A stretch of DNA of 64,000 bases from Azospirillum sp. TSH100. GTDB taxonomy: Bacteria > Pseudomonadota > Alphaproteobacteria > Azospirillales > Azospirillaceae. Positions within the stretch are counted from its first letter, which is position 1; each line of letters begins with the position of its first letter. The notes under the pieces were generated by a model that saw only the letters and a program-made list of their open reading frames with translations, ran no database searches and had not been told where the DNA came from. The stretch is taken from contig NZ_CP039634.1 in NCBI RefSeq assembly GCF_004923295.1, positions 2,260,001 through 2,324,000 on the forward strand, in the 5' to 3' direction. The position numbers and the translations under genes are program-made. Shown piece after piece: positions 63,188 to 64,000 of this stretch.

Positions 63188-64000
63188 AATGGACATTCCG
63201 CTGTGGAGCCCGAGTGAGGAACGCATCGCGCAGGCCAACCTGACCGCCTTCCGCGAGGCGGCGAATGCGCGCTTCGGACTGCGGCTGGACGATTACGACG
63301 CGCTCTACAACTGGTCGATCGCGGAGAAGGAGCGGTTCTGGCGTTTCCTGTGGGAATGGGCTGGGCTGACCGGAGACCTCGGCGCCGTCGACCTGCTGGA
63401 CGGCGAGAAGATGCCGGGTGCCCGCTGGTTCCCGGAGTCCCGCCTCAGCTATGCCGAAAACCTGCTGGCCGGCGCGCTGAACGACAACGCCGTCGTCTTC
63501 TGGGGCGAGGACAAGGTGAAGTACCGCTGGAGCGGGGCGGAACTGAAGGCCACCGTCTCCCGCCTGCAGCAGGCGTTGAAGGCCAAGGGCGTCGGCAAGG
63601 GCGACCGCGTTGCCGCCATCATGCCGAACATGCCGGAAACACTGGCGGCGATGATCGCCACCACCAGCCTTGGCGCGGTGTGGTCCTCCTGCTCGCCCGA
63701 TTTCGGCATCCAGGGCATCACCGACCGCTTCGGCCAGATCGAGCCGAAAGTGGTCTTCGCTCCCGACGCCTACTGGTACAACGGGAAGAGCCACGACGTC
63801 CGCGCCAAGGTGGCCGAGGTTCTGAAGGACCTGCCGACCGTCGTCGCCACCGTCATCGTGCCCTATGTCGACAAGGCGCCCAATCTTTCGGCCATTCCCG
63901 GTGCCGTCGGCTTCCAGGACTTCATGGCGCCCTACCCGGCGGCCGAGCCGACCTTCGAGCGGGTCGCCTTCGACCATCCGCTGTTCATCCTCTATTCCTC
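63188..64000 (+). CDS. Acetoacetyl-CoA synthetase (3' end beyond right edge)
   Basis: The first 271 codons of an ANL-superfamily acyl-CoA synthetase. It opens MDIPLWSPSEERIAQANLTAF, the characteristic acetoacetyl-CoA synthetase beginning, then RWFPESRLSYAENLL and GVGKGDRVAAIMPNMPET, with SLGAVWSSCSPDFGIQGI in the AMP-binding region. The P-loop-like A3 motif lies near VFAPDAYWYNGK. It activates acetoacetate to acetoacetyl-CoA, typically for polyhydroxybutyrate or ketone metabolism, both important in Azospirillum relatives. The gene continues past the window, so the catalytic C-terminal domain is not seen. Confidence 0.92.

Noticed and set aside
62376..63977. 533-residue minus-strand open frame opposite plsY and the acetoacetyl-CoA synthetase
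   Set aside because: Covers two + strand genes and a terminator; no domain.

Overview
The window is a GC-rich (roughly two thirds G+C), gene-dense chromosomal segment of an alphaproteobacterium. The gene set and order point to the Azospirillum group of the Rhodospirillales: dusB(nifR3)-ntrB-ntrC next to ntrY-ntrX and hfq-hflX, a fused ispDF, a pdhA-pdhB-pdhC-lpd cluster whose E1-beta carries its own lipoyl domain, a PhyR stress regulator, and pyrB-pyrC-plsY. This assignment is inference from gene content, not from a database search. About 72 protein-coding genes are called. I found no rRNA, tRNA, CRISPR array, insertion sequence or prophage.

Layout. 1-1.4 kb: an inositol-monophosphatase-type gene cut by the left edge, a secreted proline-rich protein and a small unknown. 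1.4-12.3 kb: an RNA/nitrogen-control block on the minus strand (dusB-ntrB-ntrC, ntrY-ntrX, hfq-hflX), interrupted by a HAD phosphatase and a Phd/PIN toxin-antitoxin pair that has a perfect 14-bp inverted-repeat operator. 12.4-16.8 kb: a CcsA-like membrane protein, ispDF, pncC, a tautomerase, a RatA/COQ10-like protein and lipA. 17.4-23.6 kb: the pyruvate dehydrogenase operon with an embedded chorismate mutase, then an FtsB-like gene. 24-28 kb: a lipoprotein, modABC and rpe. 28-34.6 kb: a GlsB/YeaQ-type stress membrane protein, PhyR, an SNase-like protein, a YedK/HMCES protein, an orphan molybdopterin hydroxylase large subunit, an EAL protein and a GNAT protein. 34.7-41.8 kb: cysQ-DUF455-thrB-rnhA, a peroxiredoxin, a PhnA-like protein, a DsbD/ScsB-type reductase and YqgE/AlgH. 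41.8-47.8 kb: an apparent uvrC-pgsA-mobB-HAD-moeA-moaD-moaE run. 48-51.5 kb: an SDR enzyme and several unknowns. 51.8-54.5 kb: a complete ABC transporter. 54.5-59 kb: a CPA2 antiporter, an FTR1-cupredoxin iron-uptake pair behind a Fur-like box, and a DUF1127-GFA-GFA operon. 59.1-64 kb: a GcvA-like LysR regulator, pyrB-pyrC, plsY and the start of acetoacetyl-CoA synthetase.

How the genes fit together. Two two-component systems (NtrBC and NtrYX) plus Hfq give nitrogen and post-transcriptional control. Molybdenum handling is over-represented (ModABC uptake, MoaD/MoaE/MoeA/MobB cofactor synthesis, one molybdenum hydroxylase subunit), which suits a possible diazotroph, though no nif gene is present here. 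Lipoate synthesis (lipA) lies beside the lipoate-dependent PDH complex.

Most of the window is conserved chromosome rather than an accessory island, and I do not see an unmistakable undescribed system. The best leads are: the toxin-antitoxin module and operator inside the ntr-hfq region; a dihydroorotase lacking its first metal-binding His pair; the orphan molybdenum enzyme followed by an EAL protein; a DnaA-box-like cluster upstream of uvrC; a GcvA-type operator between the LysR gene and a DUF1127-GFA-GFA operon; a Fur-like box at the iron permease operon; and a candidate EcfG promoter in front of the GlsB-like gene beside phyR.
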